Shown: positions 10,264 to 20,740 of the stretch, in pieces
Position numbering within the stretch: the first letter of the stretch is position 1
Layout of the letters: every line of letters begins with the position of its first letter
Origin: Saprospiraceae bacterium
GTDB lineage: Bacteria; Bacteroidota; Bacteroidia; Chitinophagales; Saprospiraceae
Reading direction: 5' to 3'
NCBI GenBank assembly: GCA_016722295.1
Contig: JADKGL010000016.1
Coordinates: forward strand, 1 to 41,492
Length of the DNA stretch: 41,492 nucleotides
The notes under the pieces: model-generated
Seen by the model: the letters and a program-made list of their open reading frames with translations, nothing else
The model's database searches: none
What the model was told of the DNA's origin: nothing
Translations under genes and position numbers: made by a program

Positions 10264-11636
10264 TTTGTTTTTATAAAACTTTCACTGTCCATCAGGTACT
10301 GAGCATTTTGGGCCAATTCGTCTTTAAGGGAAATACCGCTTAATATCTGTATAAAATCACCTATTTCGAGACCTGTCTTTATGGCTTTTGCTTTGAAGCC
10401 GCCTTCTTTTTTTGTAAAAATTATTTTTTGAGTTCCGGTACTGACTAAAGCTTTTTTGTCAAGCCAGATACCTTTTACAGGACTGATTTTTACCAGTCCT
10501 TCCAGTCTTAAACCTATGGGCAATTTCAGCATTTTGTTATTCAGATATACCCGCACGCTATTGGACCTGTCTTCAGGATTAAATTGGGTTTCTATATAAT
10601 TTATTTTGGCGCTAAAGGGCTTCATTCCGTTCATTTCGGAAGTTATTAAGACTGGTTGATTTATCATTATAAATGCGCTGTTGCCCTGCATGACATTAAA
10701 TATACCCCAAACCCGATCTGTACTCAGTAATTTAAAAACTACTTCCCCTTTTTTTATGTAATTGCCTTCTTTCACAACTAATGCTTCAGTATTGTTATTT
10801 TTAATGGTCATACCGCTTTCACTTCGCTCACTCATGGATTCTGTTCCTGAAATAATCCCTTCTACTGGACTAAATATCGTAACCTGAGCATTTGCTATTT
10901 TTGATTTAGCCATGCTACTGATCTGACTTTGAGTCATTCCATATAACAATAATTTTTGTTTTGAAGCTTCTATGATGGAAGTATTTTCCGGATCATCAGA
11001 GTTTAAAAAGATGAAGTTTTGCTGTTCTGTCAATAATTCAGGACTATATACATCAAATAATTTTTGTCCCTTTCTTACTGTTTGAAATTTATAGTTGACG
11101 TACATTTTCTCTATTCTTCCGCTGATGCGTGCGGCTATATTTACTGCCGCATCGGGATCGTAAGCTACAACTCCGGGCAAATTTATTTCACCGGATATAG
11201 CGGTGTCTTTTGCAGTAATAACAGGATATTTTCCTACCACAAATTGATTAGTCGGTTTCAGGAGTTGTTCTATGTTATAGTCATCTGTATGTGGATCAAG
11301 ATTTTCTGTTTTTATCAGTGTCATGCCACATTTAGGACATATTCCAGGTTTATCGCTGAACACTGAATCTTCAGGCATTGGGCAGGTATAGGACGCCATT
11401 TTTTTAGAACTTTCATCATATTTGTGGGCATCAACTTCGACCAGTGTCATGCCGCATTTAGGACATGTCCCGGGCTGATCACTAAAAAATGAGTCTTGGG
11501 GCATCGGACAGGTATAGGTTTTGGTTTGTTGATGTTCTCCTCTGTGATGTTTTGATTTTATGGCAAAATGGTAAATACCAAAACCTATGATAACCATCAG
11601 CAGTAATGCGATACTGTATTTTATATTTTTGTTCAT
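10260..11636 (-). CDS. cusB: CusB-type RND periplasmic adaptor with two tandem HMBDs
   Basis: This adaptor is longer (458 aa) than its downstream neighbour. It has an N-terminal membrane anchor (YSIALLLMVIIGFGIYHFAI) without an obvious lipobox. Two nearly identical heavy-metal-binding modules follow: YTCPMPQDSFFSDQPGTCPK with CGMTLV, and YTCPMPEDSVFSDKPGICPK with CGMTLI. The likeness suggests a recent internal duplication. The adaptor core follows (INIAARISGRIEKMYVNYKF). GTG at 11639 immediately precedes ATG at 11636, and the ATG is taken as the start. The gene starts at the stop codon of the TolC-like gene. The doubled HMBD probably raises Cu+/Ag+ loading from periplasmic donors, by analogy with the CusF-like role of such modules. 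Confidence 0.9.
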   Translation of the reverse strand: MNKNIKYSIALLLMVIIGFGIYHFAIKSKHHRGEHQQTKTYTCPMPQDSFFSDQPGTCPKCGMTLVEVDAHKYDESSKKMASYTCPMPEDSVFSDKPGICPKCGMTLIKTENLDPHTDDYNIEQLLKPTNQFVVGKYPVITAKDTAISGEINLPGVVAYDPDAAVNIAARISGRIEKMYVNYKFQTVRKGQKLFDVYSPELLTEQQNFIFLNSDDPENTSIIEASKQKLLLYGMTQSQISSMAKSKIANAQVTIFSPVEGIISGTESMSERSESGMTIKNNNTEALVVKEGNYIKKGEVVFKLLSTDRVWGIFNVMQGNSAFIMINQPVLITSEMNGMKPFSAKINYIETQFNPEDRSNSVRVYLNNKMLKLPIGLRLEGLVKISPVKGIWLDKKALVSTGTQKIIFTKKEGGFKAKAIKTGLEIGDFIQILSGISLKDELAQNAQYLMDSESFIKTK

Positions 11637-11638
11637 CA

Positions 11639-12891
11639 CTATTTTATTTCCATTTGTTTTTCAATTTCTACCTGAGTGACTAAAATACGTTGTAGTGTAT
11701 CCAATGTGTCCAATTGTGCCATATTTAGTGATTCCCAGGCATCCAGTACCTGAAACAAGTCCCCAGTATTATTTTGCCATGCTAATAAAGCGGTTTCATA
11801 ATTTTTTCTTATTGCAGGGATAATTGAGTTTTCAGAAATTTGATATTGATCTTTTAAAAATTTAAGTTCCGTTTTCATTGCTTTTATCATTCCTGAAGCT
11901 TCATTCAGCACCATTTGTTTTTGCCAGTACAAACTTTCATTTTTAATTTGAAAACTATGTATATTGGCTTTATTCATTTTGGTGGACCATGACATAGGGA
12001 TATTTACCATACCCATTAAGGTGAATTGTTGTGGTTGCTGACCAAACGCAAACATATGATCATATCGTACCCCAAAATCCGGCAAAAGTCTTGTATTTTC
12101 TACTTCGATTTTTAACTGATTTATATTTATAGTTTTCTCTATTGCTTTGATGTCACTCCGTCTTTTGGCGAGATAAGTAGTATCTGATGCTTCATTATTA
12201 AAATCAGTAAAACGATAGGTACTGTCCACTTCAAATGTGAAATTTTTATCTCTGGCCATCAATGTATTTAATACAATCATTTTTTGTGAAATATCATTTT
12301 TAAGCATGACAATCATACTTTCTAATGAACTGTAATTGGATTTGGCTTTGTAATAGGTTGGTAGTTTATCCATGTTATATTGGTATCTTATCTCCATACT
12401 TTTTATCATATATGCCAGGAGTAGTAGATTTTCATTGGCTATTTTGACTTTTTTGCTTATTATCATCCATTCATGATATTTGGTTTTTGCTAAAGCATAT
12501 AATTGATTTAAGGTATAGTTTTTATTTTCCCTTTCAACAGAAGACATGGCATTCATATAGTTAAAATCTGCCATTTGCTTTTTAGGATTTGGTATCATTT
12601 GAGTAGCACCGACCATAAAATTACCCATTCCGGCAAATGCTCCATCTGCTTTCCAGAATGAAGGGTTGTATGGTGTCATAAAAAAGCCAGCTTGCACTTG
12701 TGGTGGCATCCAGCTTTTGCACCGGCAGATGCGGCATCCATACTCTGAATGTCTGCATCATACATTTTTAACTGTGGATTGTTCAATGTTATATTCTCCA
12801 GTACTTCATCTAATGTAAGTATTTGTGATTTTAAGGGTGCAAAATTTATGATAAATATGCACAGGATGACTTGGTATCTATTCTTTAACAT
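11639..12891 (-). pseudogene. cusC: TolC-family channel of the CusA-type pump, one frameshift
   Basis: This is the outer-membrane channel of the Cu/Ag exporter. From ATG 12891 it reads MLKNRYQVILCIFIINFAPL, a signal peptide, then QILTLDEVLENITLNNPQL, the OEP start. After SAGAKA the frame fails. One frame over it continues as SWMPPQVQAGFFMTPYNP through to the stop at 11639. Adding one A to the A4 run around 12714-12717 restores AKSWMPPQ and one protein of about 418 aa, the normal family length. FMTPYNPSFW and repeated QI.NES-type helices support the assignment to Bacteroidota Cus channels. The break is a homopolymer slip and may be an assembly error rather than a dead gene. It overlaps the cusA 3' end by 14 nt. 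Confidence 0.8.
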
Positions 12892-15800
12892 CTATAAGTT
12901 CTATTTTACCTTTACTTTTTAATTCACGAAGTTTTGTCATTTCAAACACTATGGGCGTCACCAGCAGTACGTAAATGGTAGAAGTAATAGTACCACCTAT
13001 AAGGGGCACTGTGATAGGTACCATAACATCTGCACCGGTGCCTGTAGCCCATAAGATAGGAATCAACCCGAACAGGGAAACTGAAACGGTCATTAGCTTG
13101 GGTCTTAATCTCTTCGCTGAGCCTTCGATAATATATTCTTTCAAAATATCTTCTGATAATGTCTGAGCAGAATTTCCATGTTTTTCTACCATTTTATTCA
13201 TCGCTTCATTCAGATATATAGTCATCAGCATGGCAGTTTCTATAGCCATTCCGAAAAGAGCAATAAATCCAACGGCAACAGCAACGGACAAATTTATGCC
13301 ATAAAAATACACCATAAATATGCCTCCTATCAATGCGAAGGGAACAGTGATCATGGTGATCAACGCTTCTTTCATGGATTTATAGGTGAAATATAGCACT
13401 GTGAAAATAATAAGTATCACTATCGGTAAGATCATACTTAAAGTTCTGTTGGCTCTGATTTGATTTTCCCATTGTCCACTCCATTCTACATAGTATCCCT
13501 TGGGCATCTTAGTCATCATGGTGTTCAGTTTGCTTTGTGCTTCTTTTACTGTACTGCCCAAATCCCGGTCCCTGACATTAAATAGCACACTTCCACGCAA
13601 CATTGCATTCTCACTGTTTATCATAGGTGGGCCATCGCTGACCTTAACATCTGCTACAGCCTCCAGTGGGATAGGACCATACTCCATCGTTTGTACCTGC
13701 AGTTGTTTTAAGGCTTCTATGCTATTTCTATATTCCTGCGCATATCTTGCATTTACTGAAAATCTTTGCCTTCCTTCGATAGTAGTAGTGAGTTTCATTC
13801 CACCTATAGCCGCCTCCACGACAACATTTATATCATCTATCGTCAGACCATATCTGCCTATTTCATCTCGTTTTGCTTCTATATCGATATATTTTCCACC
13901 CGTGATGGGCTCTGCATATAAGTCTTTCACACCGGATGTTCCTTCAAGTGTTTTTTTTATTTTTTGCGCGAGTACATTTATAGAATCCAGATTTGCACCA
14001 TAAATTTTTATACCGACATCGGTTCTGATACCTGTAGAAAGCATATTGATACGATTGATGATGGGTTGGGTAAAACCATTGATTACACCTGGTATCTGGA
14101 GTTTATTATTGATTTCAGTAATGATATCATTCTTACTTAAATTGTCACGCCATTGGTGTTGGGGCTTGAGCAGTATTATCGTTTCCACCATACTGATCGG
14201 ACTATTATCCGTTGCAGTATTTGCTCTGCCTGCTTTACCCAATACATGCGCAACCTCGGGTATAGATTTTATAAGTTTATCCTGAACCTGTAAAATTCTT
14301 TTTACTTCGGAATTGGAAACATTTGGCAAAGTAACAGGCATAAACAATATTGATCCTTCATCCAATGGGGGCATAAATTCCGATCCAAGCTTAGTAAACA
14401 TTAAAATTCCGATAACAAGTGCTATTATATTGAGACCCAAAATTGTCTTGCGCCATTTTAAGCAAAAAACCAACACCGGTGTGTAAACACTTTCAAGTGC
14501 CTTATTAAGTGGATTTTTGTTTTCAGGTCTTAGTTTTCCTTTTAACAAAAAGCTGATCAATACCGGAGTAAGTGAGATGGCTAAAAAAGCATCTACAATT
14601 AATATAAATGACTTGGTCCATGCCAAAGGACTAAAAAGTTTACCCTCCATACCGGTAAGCAGAAATACAGGCAAAAAGGATGCTATTACAATGATCGTCG
14701 AGTAAAAAACACCTGGTCCAACCAATTTTGAAGAGCTTTCTATAAGCAGCAATTTTTCTTCAGGAGATAATGGATCATGTGCCTTTTTAAATATATTTTT
14801 TATGTTCATGATGATCAGTTGACTAATTTTAAATATTTTCCAGTTCTTCCTGTTTTTCCGATATTGTCCTGTATGCATTCTCAACCATCACTATACCGTC
14901 ATCGACTACAACACCAATGGCTAATGCGATTCCTGTCAATGACATGATATTGGATGAAATACCAAAAGCTTCCAGCAAAATAAACCCTATGGACACTGAA
15001 ATGGGCAATTGTATCAAAATGATCAGGGCACTGCGCCAATGAAAGAGAAAAAGTAATACAATGATGGATACAGCGATCATTTCTTCTATCAAAGTTCCTC
15101 TGACTGATTCAATGGCTTTTTCTATCAATTCACCGCGATCGTACGATGTTTTGAATGTGACTCCTACTGGCAGTCCTTTTTCGACTTCCTTCATTTTTTC
15201 TTTGACCGATTTAATGACTTTATCGGCATTTTCACCATATCGCATGACCACAATGCCACCTACAACTTCACCTTCACCATTTTGGTCAAAAATACCTAGA
15301 CGCAAGTCGCCACCCATCTGTACGGATCCGATATCTTTGACAAGAATAGGAACTGAATTGTAGTTTTTTATAGTTATGTCTTCTATATCCTTAATATTTT
15401 TAATATAACCCAATCCCCTTACAATATAGGCCATATCACTCATTTCAAATTTCCGACCGCCGACATCATTATTACTGGTTTTTACTGCGTTCATGGCTTC
15501 CATCATACTTATGCCATAATATTGCATTTTTAATGGGTCCAAAACCAATTGATACTGTTTTTCAAAACCACCAAAAGATGCTACTTCAGCCACACCTGGA
15601 ACTGTTTGTAGTGCAAATTTAACATACCAGTCCTGTAAGGCTCTTTGTTCTCCCAAATCCATGCCATTTGCTTCCAGATGATACCAGAAAATATGACCTA
15701 CACCTGTGCCGTCTGGCCCTAAAGTAGGAACTACATTTTGTGGCAGCAGTCGTTGAGCATAATTTAGACGTTCCAATACACGTGTTCTTGCCCAATACAC

Positions 15801-16105
15801 ATCTACATTGTCTTCAAAATGATATAGACAAAGCTCATTCCAAACATTGAAGTACCTCTGATATTTTTTACTTTCGGTATACCCTGCAGATTGGAGACCA
15901 GCGGATAGGTCACCTGATCTTCTATGACCTGCGGACTTCTGCCCATCCATTCTGTAAACACAATAACTTGATTTTCAGATAAATCCGGTATGGCATCAAT
16001 TGGATTCTGTTGAACACTATAGATGCCCCAGCAAAAAAGTCCGGCAGATATCATCAGTACAATGAATCGGTTTTTTAATGAAAATGTGATTAATTTTTCT
16101 ACCAT
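12878..16105 (-). pseudogene. cusA: CusA-type Cu/Ag RND permease, two frameshifts
   Basis: This is the inner-membrane pump of the Cus exporter. The three collinear pieces are 16105-15803, starting MVEKLITFSLKNRFIVLMIS and including NPIDAIPDLSENQVIVFTEW; 15950-14829, including FEDNVDVYWARTRVLERL and ALAIGVVVDDGIVMVENAYR; and 14884-12878, including GPGVFYSTIIVIASFLPVFL, GSEFMPPLDEGSILFMP and the C-terminal TM bundle. Together they make about 1075 aa, normal for the family. The first break lies at an A4 run near 15816; one added T in the sense strand gives YIIFEDN. The second lies within 14829-14884, where a linker sequence is also unusual (NIKNIFKKAHDPLSPEEK). TM4 has VVVDDGIVMVE as in CusA, unlike the DFG motif of the other pump. 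It heads the efflux operon, preceded by 230 nt without genes. Confidence 0.85.
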
Positions 16106-16335
16106 AATATTTTTTTTTGATCTTGTTTCTATTTAATTCTGTCAACCAAATTCAAATTTTTCAAAATAATCATTAATCTTATTTTGCAATCTTTTTATAT
16201 ATTGTGCCTGTAGTCTATGTAAATTATTTTGAACATCTTGATTAATTTTTAAAAATATTTAAGAATTCGATCATGATTGAATGCATTTAACAATTATTTA
16301 TACGGTTTATTTTCATTCTTATTATCATAATAAGT

Positions 16336-16605
16336 TTAGTGCTTATGGTCTTCATGCTTATCTTTTTCTTTAAGATCCATTTTGCACACCGGGCATGAGC
16401 CAGGATTGTCATACGTCTTCTCTCCTTCACACTTCATGGGGCACTGATAAACAGTTGCAAGTGGTTGAGAAACACCGGTTGTGTCGACAGCAGTTTGCTC
16501 GGTGGAAGCTGGATCTGAATGCTTAGTACTGGTTTTATTGCCACAAGAAGCTATAACAGCAAGGACAACAAGAGAAAAGAAAAGTGAAATAATTTGCTTT
16601 TGCAT
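16336..16605 (-). CDS. Small lipoprotein with a heavy-metal-binding domain
   Basis: This 89-residue protein has a lipoprotein signal (LFFSLVVLAVIASCGNK, lipid Cys at 21), a Ser/Thr-rich linker and one HMBD (YQCPMKCEGEKTYDNPGSCP then VCKMDLKEK). It ends in a His-rich tail, KHEDHKH. The module is the same as those fused to CopA and the CusB adaptors here. A lone lipid-anchored copy probably acts as a periplasmic Cu buffer or donor, in the role CusF plays elsewhere, although there is no sequence likeness to CusF. It sits between the methyltransferase gene and cusA, 71 nt after the former, and may be expressed with either block. Confidence 0.8.
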   Translation of the reverse strand: MQKQIISLFFSLVVLAVIASCGNKTSTKHSDPASTEQTAVDTTGVSQPLATVYQCPMKCEGEKTYDNPGSCPVCKMDLKEKDKHEDHKH

Positions 16606-16676
16606 GATGAATTTGTTTAGATGTGATAAAAAATATTTAAAAATAAATTTATTTTGTTAAATTAATTCGATGATTC

Positions 16677-17354
16677 TCAAATCTTAGAATTACTTAATTT
16701 TTTCCTTGCTTTAAAATATGAAAAGGTGCCTATAGCCGTGTTGATAGATTGTATTATTTGCACATTTTCAAACCCGCCTTTAGCGATATATTCAGGCATT
16801 TTTCCTTTTACATTGTCATCCGTGGTTTTAAATCCATCCAGCATTTGGACAATTCCAAAGGTAAGCTTCATGATTTTATTATCCGCTTTTCCCCAATCTG
16901 CAATAATTAATTCTCCCCCAGGTTTTAAAACCCGATAAATTTCTTTTAAAGAATTGGCTTTTGTGTCTGCATCTAATTGATGAAAAACTAAACAACTGTA
17001 TATTTTGTCAAAATGATTGTCCGGATATGGAAACATATTACCACTATATAAATCCAAAGGGACCGTAAGATTGTTTTTGGCCAGTTTATAGTTAGCTATA
17101 TCCTTAACTTTCGGATCAATATCTAATCCTGTTAGTCTTATGTTTTGATTCTGATTCTTAACCAAAATTAGATTTTGTCCCGTACCAAAACCAAACTCCA
17201 GAATTGATTCATCATCTTGTGGATTTATTGATTCCACCAAGATGCGCCTGAATTTCTTCTCTGGCATTGTCAATTTTATGGCCAGATCATAATAAGCAGT
17301 GAGAAAATCATACCCCAATGCAGGAATATAAGAAGTTGTTTTGTTTTGGTCCAT
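16677..17354 (-). CDS. Class I SAM-dependent methyltransferase
   Basis: This is a 225-residue soluble protein with the Rossmann methyltransferase fold. Motif I is ILEFGFGTGQ at residues 51-60, an acidic ribose-binding strand is LTGLDID, motif post-I includes GNMFPYPDNHFDKIYSCLVF, and motif III is YRVLKPGGELIIADWG. It resembles the UbiE/Methyltransf_11 group, which acts on small molecules, but nothing names the substrate. It starts 12 nt after the copper radical oxidase gene and so is very likely co-transcribed with it. That location in a copper island is unusual and unexplained. No signal peptide is present, so it is cytoplasmic. Confidence 0.85.
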   Translation of the reverse strand: MDQNKTTSYIPALGYDFLTAYYDLAIKLTMPEKKFRRILVESINPQDDESILEFGFGTGQNLILVKNQNQNIRLTGLDIDPKVKDIANYKLAKNNLTVPLDLYSGNMFPYPDNHFDKIYSCLVFHQLDADTKANSLKEIYRVLKPGGELIIADWGKADNKIMKLTFGIVQMLDGFKTTDDNVKGKMPEYIAKGGFENVQIIQSINTAIGTFSYFKARKKLSNSKI

Positions 17355-17365
17355 TTTGTGATTAT

Positions 17366-19306
17366 TTAAATTTTACTGATTTTTTGAATTATGACTTCAT
17401 TGTTATCATACATGACTTCAATATAATATATACCGGATGGATATCCGCCAAGATTTACAGATTCAATATTTTTACCTCTTTTTGTCAGTACAGTTCGCCC
17501 ATTTGAGTCCCTGATTGTGACTCCTGTGGTAAGGCTTTCTGATTTAAAATAAACAATATCTTTACAAGGATTAGGATATATCACCACATCTTCTTTTTCA
17601 TATTCCGTTATATTTGATGTCATTCCTTGCTGGTTGTTGACTACAATTATTTCAGCTATGGATGGTATATCATCCACCATGGCAAACAACATGTAAAAAC
17701 CATCAAATAATATAAGAGAATAAGAAGGCAACAATGAAGTTACCTTCCCATTATTTTGTTCGTATTCCAACTCAATAAACCGATTATTGCTGCTATTCAT
17801 AAAATGAGTATTAACCGCATTTGCCATTAATAGCAGACCTGTGATAGAATCTGTCTTTGACACGGAAAATGAAAGTTCTTCTCCTTTGGAAAAAATCCTT
17901 TTATTTAAATTGTTTATTTCAGGTCTTACTCCCCTGAAAAGATAAGGTGGTTTAAAAGCTTCAATGATACTTTGGGTGGGCTCATTGCCGGGTTGACCTT
18001 CACCACCTACGGCTATTACCCTGCCATCAGGTACTAATGTTAAAATGGCATGATATTCTCTAAAATAATTCAAATCAGCTAGATTTCTCCAGGTATCCGT
18101 TTCTGGATGATAAAGGTCAGCTCTCTTCATATAATTCCATTGATTTACAAGGCTGCTATCATTTTTGTCTTCTTTTTCTCCTCCGGCGATCAATACTCTT
18201 TTGTCTGGCATAATGATCGCTTTAGCCCTTGATCTGATCGGATTAATACTACTTTTTAACTCCCATTTATTTGCAGCAACATCATATTTTTCCACAAATG
18301 TCCCTAGATTATTGTTAAACGGTTTATATCCAAAAGCCAAGACATCCCCGTCTGGCATTAATACCAGTTCATGATCACTATGGTCTCCATTGCTCATACG
18401 ATTACTTTGGACAAAATCAGCCGCCAATTCCCATTGATTAGTGGTTGGATCAAACAATTGTGGCGGACGGTGCGTCATTAATGTTTTGCCATTCAGTAAC
18501 GGCACAATAGGAGAGACTTCATTACCGATGGCTATTTGACCTGTTGGTTTCGAAATACCACTTTTTGGGTCATATATTTCAGATGTTTTTACCCTTACTG
18601 GATTGTTGAGCCCACCACCACCCAGGATAATTACTTGACCATTTGATAGCGGTGATATACTAGGATACCATCTGAAATCAAGCATATTTTGGTGGGTCTT
18701 CCATTTATTCTTTCGAATATCAAACTTTTTTACTTTTTTTGTTCCGGGACCATATATTTCTCTCAATGTGCCACCAAAAAACCATAACGTACTATCCGCA
18801 AGAAGCACTGGACCCACACAACCTTGAATACTGTCACTACCCATAACACTTAATGTATCATTAGTCTTGGGGTCAAAATAAAATGGATCTTTTGTATCAT
18901 GGCAATAATATATTTTGCCATCCGGCATCAGTACTCCTAAGTCCGTTCCACCTAATGGCTCCGGTGATTTTATGATAACATCCCATCTTCCTTTCTCCGT
19001 TTCAGGTTCAAGATCAAAATTGAAATTCTGAATGGTCTCGTTAACCACAATATTTGATTCTTTGTAATTGTAATTGGATTTTGCTACTCCAATTTTATAA
19101 GCTCCTGCAGAGACATTTGAAAAATAGAACATGCCAAAATCATCGCTGCGTTCTTCTATAAAATAAGTTGTATCGCTATTAAAGAGTGTCACTCTGGCTC
19201 CGCTTATGATTTGTGTTTGCCCGGTAATCATGCCTTTAATGGTATATTGGGCTACTAATATATTGCTTGTAAATATTAGACATAATGGTAAATGTTTTAG
19301 GAGCAT
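17366..19306 (-). CDS. Galactose/glyoxal-oxidase-like copper radical oxidase with T9SS sorting domain
   Basis: ATG at 19306 gives a clean signal peptide (MLLKHLPLCLIFTSNILVAQ); the open frame runs 15 codons further but adds no better start. A short carboxypeptidase-regulatory-like beta domain (about residues 20-100) comes first, then a kelch-type seven-bladed propeller, a DUF1929-like Ig domain and a C-terminal T9SS sorting domain (IYPNPCKDIVYF). Counting from 19351, the residues that build the galactose oxidase active site are present: Cys178 (GCVGPVLLADS), Tyr229 (FRWYPSISPL), Tyr433-His434 (FREYHAILTLVPDGRV) and His516 (NTHFMNSSNNRF). The Cys-Tyr pair would form the thioether radical cofactor and Tyr/His/His would bind Cu. 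The likely reaction is oxidation of an alcohol or aldehyde with O2 to give H2O2; the substrate is unknown. It is likely surface-exposed or secreted. It follows TlpA, HMA and barrel genes. Confidence 0.85.
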   Translation of the reverse strand: MLLKHLPLCLIFTSNILVAQYTIKGMITGQTQIISGARVTLFNSDTTYFIEERSDDFGMFYFSNVSAGAYKIGVAKSNYNYKESNIVVNETIQNFNFDLEPETEKGRWDVIIKSPEPLGGTDLGVLMPDGKIYYCHDTKDPFYFDPKTNDTLSVMGSDSIQGCVGPVLLADSTLWFFGGTLREIYGPGTKKVKKFDIRKNKWKTHQNMLDFRWYPSISPLSNGQVIILGGGGLNNPVRVKTSEIYDPKSGISKPTGQIAIGNEVSPIVPLLNGKTLMTHRPPQLFDPTTNQWELAADFVQSNRMSNGDHSDHELVLMPDGDVLAFGYKPFNNNLGTFVEKYDVAANKWELKSSINPIRSRAKAIIMPDKRVLIAGGEKEDKNDSSLVNQWNYMKRADLYHPETDTWRNLADLNYFREYHAILTLVPDGRVIAVGGEGQPGNEPTQSIIEAFKPPYLFRGVRPEINNLNKRIFSKGEELSFSVSKTDSITGLLLMANAVNTHFMNSSNNRFIELEYEQNNGKVTSLLPSYSLILFDGFYMLFAMVDDIPSIAEIIVVNNQQGMTSNITEYEKEDVVIYPNPCKDIVYFKSESLTTGVTIRDSNGRTVLTKRGKNIESVNLGGYPSGIYYIEVMYDNNEVIIQKISKI

Positions 19307-19409
19307 TTTACTTTTATTTGTTTGTTTTAATATTACAATTAGTGACAACATTTTTTTATAAATATCATTTTCAGAATCCTCTTTAAAAAGTGCATTACCT
19401 TATTCATTT

Positions 19410-20213
19410 TTAGATATTGAAAAATGTATATTCAAAGTTCAGGTAAATACCATTGGGTGCTGTTCTAAGCATATTACTGTACAATTCTCTTCTGTAACCT
19501 ACATCTATCCTGGCCTGGCTATTAAAAATAAATTGTATAGATGGGACGAGATCTATATACGTTTTTCCGTTTTCATTAAGCGTTTGGCCCACAAATTCAA
19601 GCATTAGGTTGATATTGGTCTGTTTAAAATTAGTGTATTTTTTTGGATACATCAGCTTTCCTACAGAAAGGGTGTAATTGGTAGCCGTATTACTTTGCGT
19701 ATTTGGAAATTCATAATCCGGTTTATTGTCCAATGCTTTTTCAAAACTTACAGAAGAGCTGATGGCTACTTTTTTTATGAGCTGAGTAATCACCAGTCCG
19801 GTTTCATAACCACTATTGTGTCCCATGATTTCTATTTGTTCCTGATGTATATCTGCTCTGTTAAAACTATATCTGGCAAAAGCGGCCATCCTGAAATGGC
19901 TGTGTAGGTCATCTGAAGAATAAAACCTGTACTTACTAAAGATATTGGCCCCTTCAGCATAGAGACTGTTGCTCCTGTCACTTAAAAACACCGAAGTCCT
20001 GACCATCAGATTTTTTGTAATACCATAAGTGACTTCGGGCATGAGATGATAGTTGTACCCATCCTCATATACTTCCTTAAATAAAGAATTGCTCAGCCTG
20101 ACACTCAGAGAGCCCGTGGGAACATTACTGGCCGGATCTGTAACCACAAAAAGTTCCTGCCCCAATAAGCTATTTACAGTAATCGTAAGTAAGACTATTA
20201 AAATTTGCCTCAT
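19410..20213 (-). CDS. Predicted outer-membrane beta-barrel protein
   Basis: This protein has about 267 residues, with a signal peptide (MRQILIVLLTITVNSLLGQ) and alternating amphipathic strands. It ends in an aromatic residue pattern typical of outer-membrane barrels (GIYLNFEYTFFNI). I do not recognise a family precisely. Similar transporter-like barrels (LMPEVTYGITKNLMVRTSVF) often accompany HMA and copper genes in Bacteroidota. TTG at 20219 precedes ATG at 20213; the ATG is preferred because it gives a normal signal peptide. The start lies next to the TGA of the HMA gene (20216), so translation is probably coupled. It may let the substrate or metal cross the outer membrane, but that is inference. 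Confidence 0.7.
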   Translation of the reverse strand: MRQILIVLLTITVNSLLGQELFVVTDPASNVPTGSLSVRLSNSLFKEVYEDGYNYHLMPEVTYGITKNLMVRTSVFLSDRSNSLYAEGANIFSKYRFYSSDDLHSHFRMAAFARYSFNRADIHQEQIEIMGHNSGYETGLVITQLIKKVAISSSVSFEKALDNKPDYEFPNTQSNTATNYTLSVGKLMYPKKYTNFKQTNINLMLEFVGQTLNENGKTYIDLVPSIQFIFNSQARIDVGYRRELYSNMLRTAPNGIYLNFEYTFFNI

Positions 20214-20215
20214 AA

Positions 20216-20740
20216 TCAATTGATTTTTATGTGATAGTCATCTTCATTTCCATCCAGGTAAGAAGGAATTTTCGAAAGTGATTTGGTCAATTTTTTATAT
20301 TCCTTTTGCGTCACGTAACCTTTGTCCATGATTTTGGCCTTTGTTTCACCATGTAATACTTTTGACTTTGAATCGATAATGACCAAAGCGATGCCTTCTT
20401 TTTCTACTTTTATATTTTCAGAGATATCAGTATTGTCAAAGTTCATGGTAACAATCATCGAACCCACAAAAAAGCCTGCTTTTTCTACTCTTTCTTTCAA
20501 AATCCTGGGACTTATCATGGCTTCTTTTTTGAGATGTACTACAAAAGTGTTTGTGTTCAGATCTATGACCACACTATCTACTTCAGTCAATGATTTGAGC
20601 TGTTTATTGATTGCATTTGAACACATGGAGCAGGTAAGGCCTGTGGCCACAATTTCTGCTTTTGATATTTGTGCATTGACATTATACAATGCCGTTATAA
20701 ATGTAACTGCTATTAATAAAATTTTTAAATTCATTTGCAT
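20216..20740 (-). CDS. Periplasmic HMA-domain (CxxC) metal-binding protein
   Basis: The protein has 174 residues. A signal peptide (ILLIAVTFITALYNVNAQ) is followed by a heavy-metal-associated domain at about residues 26-95 with GLTCSMC (Cys37 and Cys40), the Cu+-binding loop. A second half of unknown fold contains KSKVLHGETKAKIMDKGYVT and ends with a lysine-rich tail. Residues 145-174 are not a known domain to me. It begins in the stop region of the TlpA gene and overlaps the barrel gene, so these three are a translational unit. A reasonable role is to carry Cu+ in the periplasm toward the copper oxidase encoded downstream, with TlpA keeping its thiols reduced. The role is inference. Confidence 0.85.
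   Translation of the reverse strand: MQMNLKILLIAVTFITALYNVNAQISKAEIVATGLTCSMCSNAINKQLKSLTEVDSVVIDLNTNTFVVHLKKEAMISPRILKERVEKAGFFVGSMIVTMNFDNTDISENIKVEKEGIALVIIDSKSKVLHGETKAKIMDKGYVTQKEYKKLTKSLSKIPSYLDGNEDDYHIKIN

Noticed and set aside
14829..14884. Programmed frameshifting in cusA
   Set aside because: No slippery heptamer with a downstream structure was seen, and the other break in the same gene is an ordinary homopolymer slip.
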